NCBI RefSeq assembly: GCF_001279725.1
Contig: NZ_LGDE01000019.1
Coordinates: forward strand, 1 to 13,545
DNA from: Streptomyces sp. WM4235
GTDB lineage: Bacteria > Actinomycetota > Actinomycetes > Streptomycetales > Streptomycetaceae
DNA length: 13,545 nt
Direction of reading: 5' to 3'
Made by a program: the position numbers and the translations under genes. The notes beneath the pieces were generated by a model. That model worked only from the letters and a program-made list of their open reading frames with translations. It did not search any database and was not told the origin of the DNA. Below are positions 13,219 through 13,545 of the stretch, in pieces (the first letter of the stretch is position 1; each line of letters opens with the position of its first letter).

Positions 13219-13545
13219 ATGTCTGTTTCCTCGACCGCCCGCCGTATCGGCGCCACTGTCCTGGCCGCCGGCGCGATCGTGTCCGCCGCCGCTCTCCCCG
13301 CCACCGCGGCGGACCGGGGGCACGACCGGCACCCGCGGGTGGAGATCTCCCGGGTCCAGGCCGACGCTCCTGGACGTGACGACCGCTCCAACCGTTCCCT
13401 GAACGGCGAGTGGGTCGAGATCCGCAACACCACCCGCCAGCCGGTAAACCTCCGCGGCTGGACGCTGCGTGACTCCGACGGCAACCGGTACCGCTTCAAC
13501 GACACCCGCATCGGCGGCCGCGCCACCATCCGGATCCACACCGGA
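13219..13545 (+). CDS. Secreted lamin-tail-domain (LTD) protein (3' partial)
   Basis: The first 109 codons are present and the gene runs off the right edge. Residues 1-31 form a Sec-type signal peptide: Arg8-Arg9, a hydrophobic core (GATVLAAGAIVSAAAL) and a cleavage site near ATA|AD. From about residue 40 the sequence matches a lamin tail domain: VEISRVQADAPG, the hallmark NGEWVEIRNTT, and VNLRGWTLRDSDGN. Such domains are small beta-sandwiches found in exported actinobacterial proteins and may bind nucleic acid, protein or wall; the exact role is unknown. ATG 13219 is preceded by AGGGG (13207-13211) at a good distance. It is intact as far as visible, unlike its left-hand neighbours, and appears to start its own transcript. 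Confidence 0.88.
   Translation, partial: MSVSSTARRIGATVLAAGAIVSAAALPATAADRGHDRHPRVEISRVQADAPGRDDRSNRSLNGEWVEIRNTTRQPVNLRGWTLRDSDGNRYRFNDTRIGGRATIRIHTG

Overview
The DNA is very GC-rich, with strong G/C bias at third codon positions, GTG/TTG starts and gene families typical of Streptomyces or a close relative. No rRNA, tRNA, CRISPR array or complete insertion sequence is visible. All family names come from reading the translations; no database search was possible.

Left part (1-4500): the tail of an unrecognised gene, then a well-preserved lipid-desaturation module. A ferredoxin/flavin reductase (351 aa) and a membrane acyl desaturase (372 aa) form a tightly coupled minus-strand operon that resembles mycobacterial Rv3230c-DesA3. 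A PucR-type regulator is divergent from it. The 87-bp shared promoter region carries two different perfect inverted repeats, one of which covers the regulator's ribosome binding site. A DUF4259 gene follows, convergent with the regulator.

Middle (4500-9400): gene relics alternate with intact genes. The relics are a possible Cys-pair fragment, a DUF6571 internal fragment, a LuxR C-terminal tail, a DUF3592-like scrap and a frameshifted small gene. The intact genes are a secreted or lipid-anchored Tap/Slp-type alpha/beta-hydrolase peptidase and a divergent nitroreductase/HxlR regulator pair. An imperfect dyad lies between that pair, and the regulator has a single N-terminal cysteine, suggesting a redox-sensing switch.

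Right part (9400-12900): a gene graveyard. It holds a truncated tyrosine-recombinase-like gene cut by the tail of an IS5-type transposase, a small membrane protein gene, the head of a second IS5-type transposase in the opposite orientation, the C-terminus of an XRE/TPR-type regulator, an unrecognised small gene, and a degenerate CoiA-like gene that has lost two expected cysteines and its frame. This looks like a repeatedly rearranged, decaying accessory region. The window ends inside an intact secreted lamin-tail-domain protein gene with its own ribosome binding site.

I see no convincing new multi-gene system. The best leads are the PucR-controlled desaturase module and the HxlR/nitroreductase switch.
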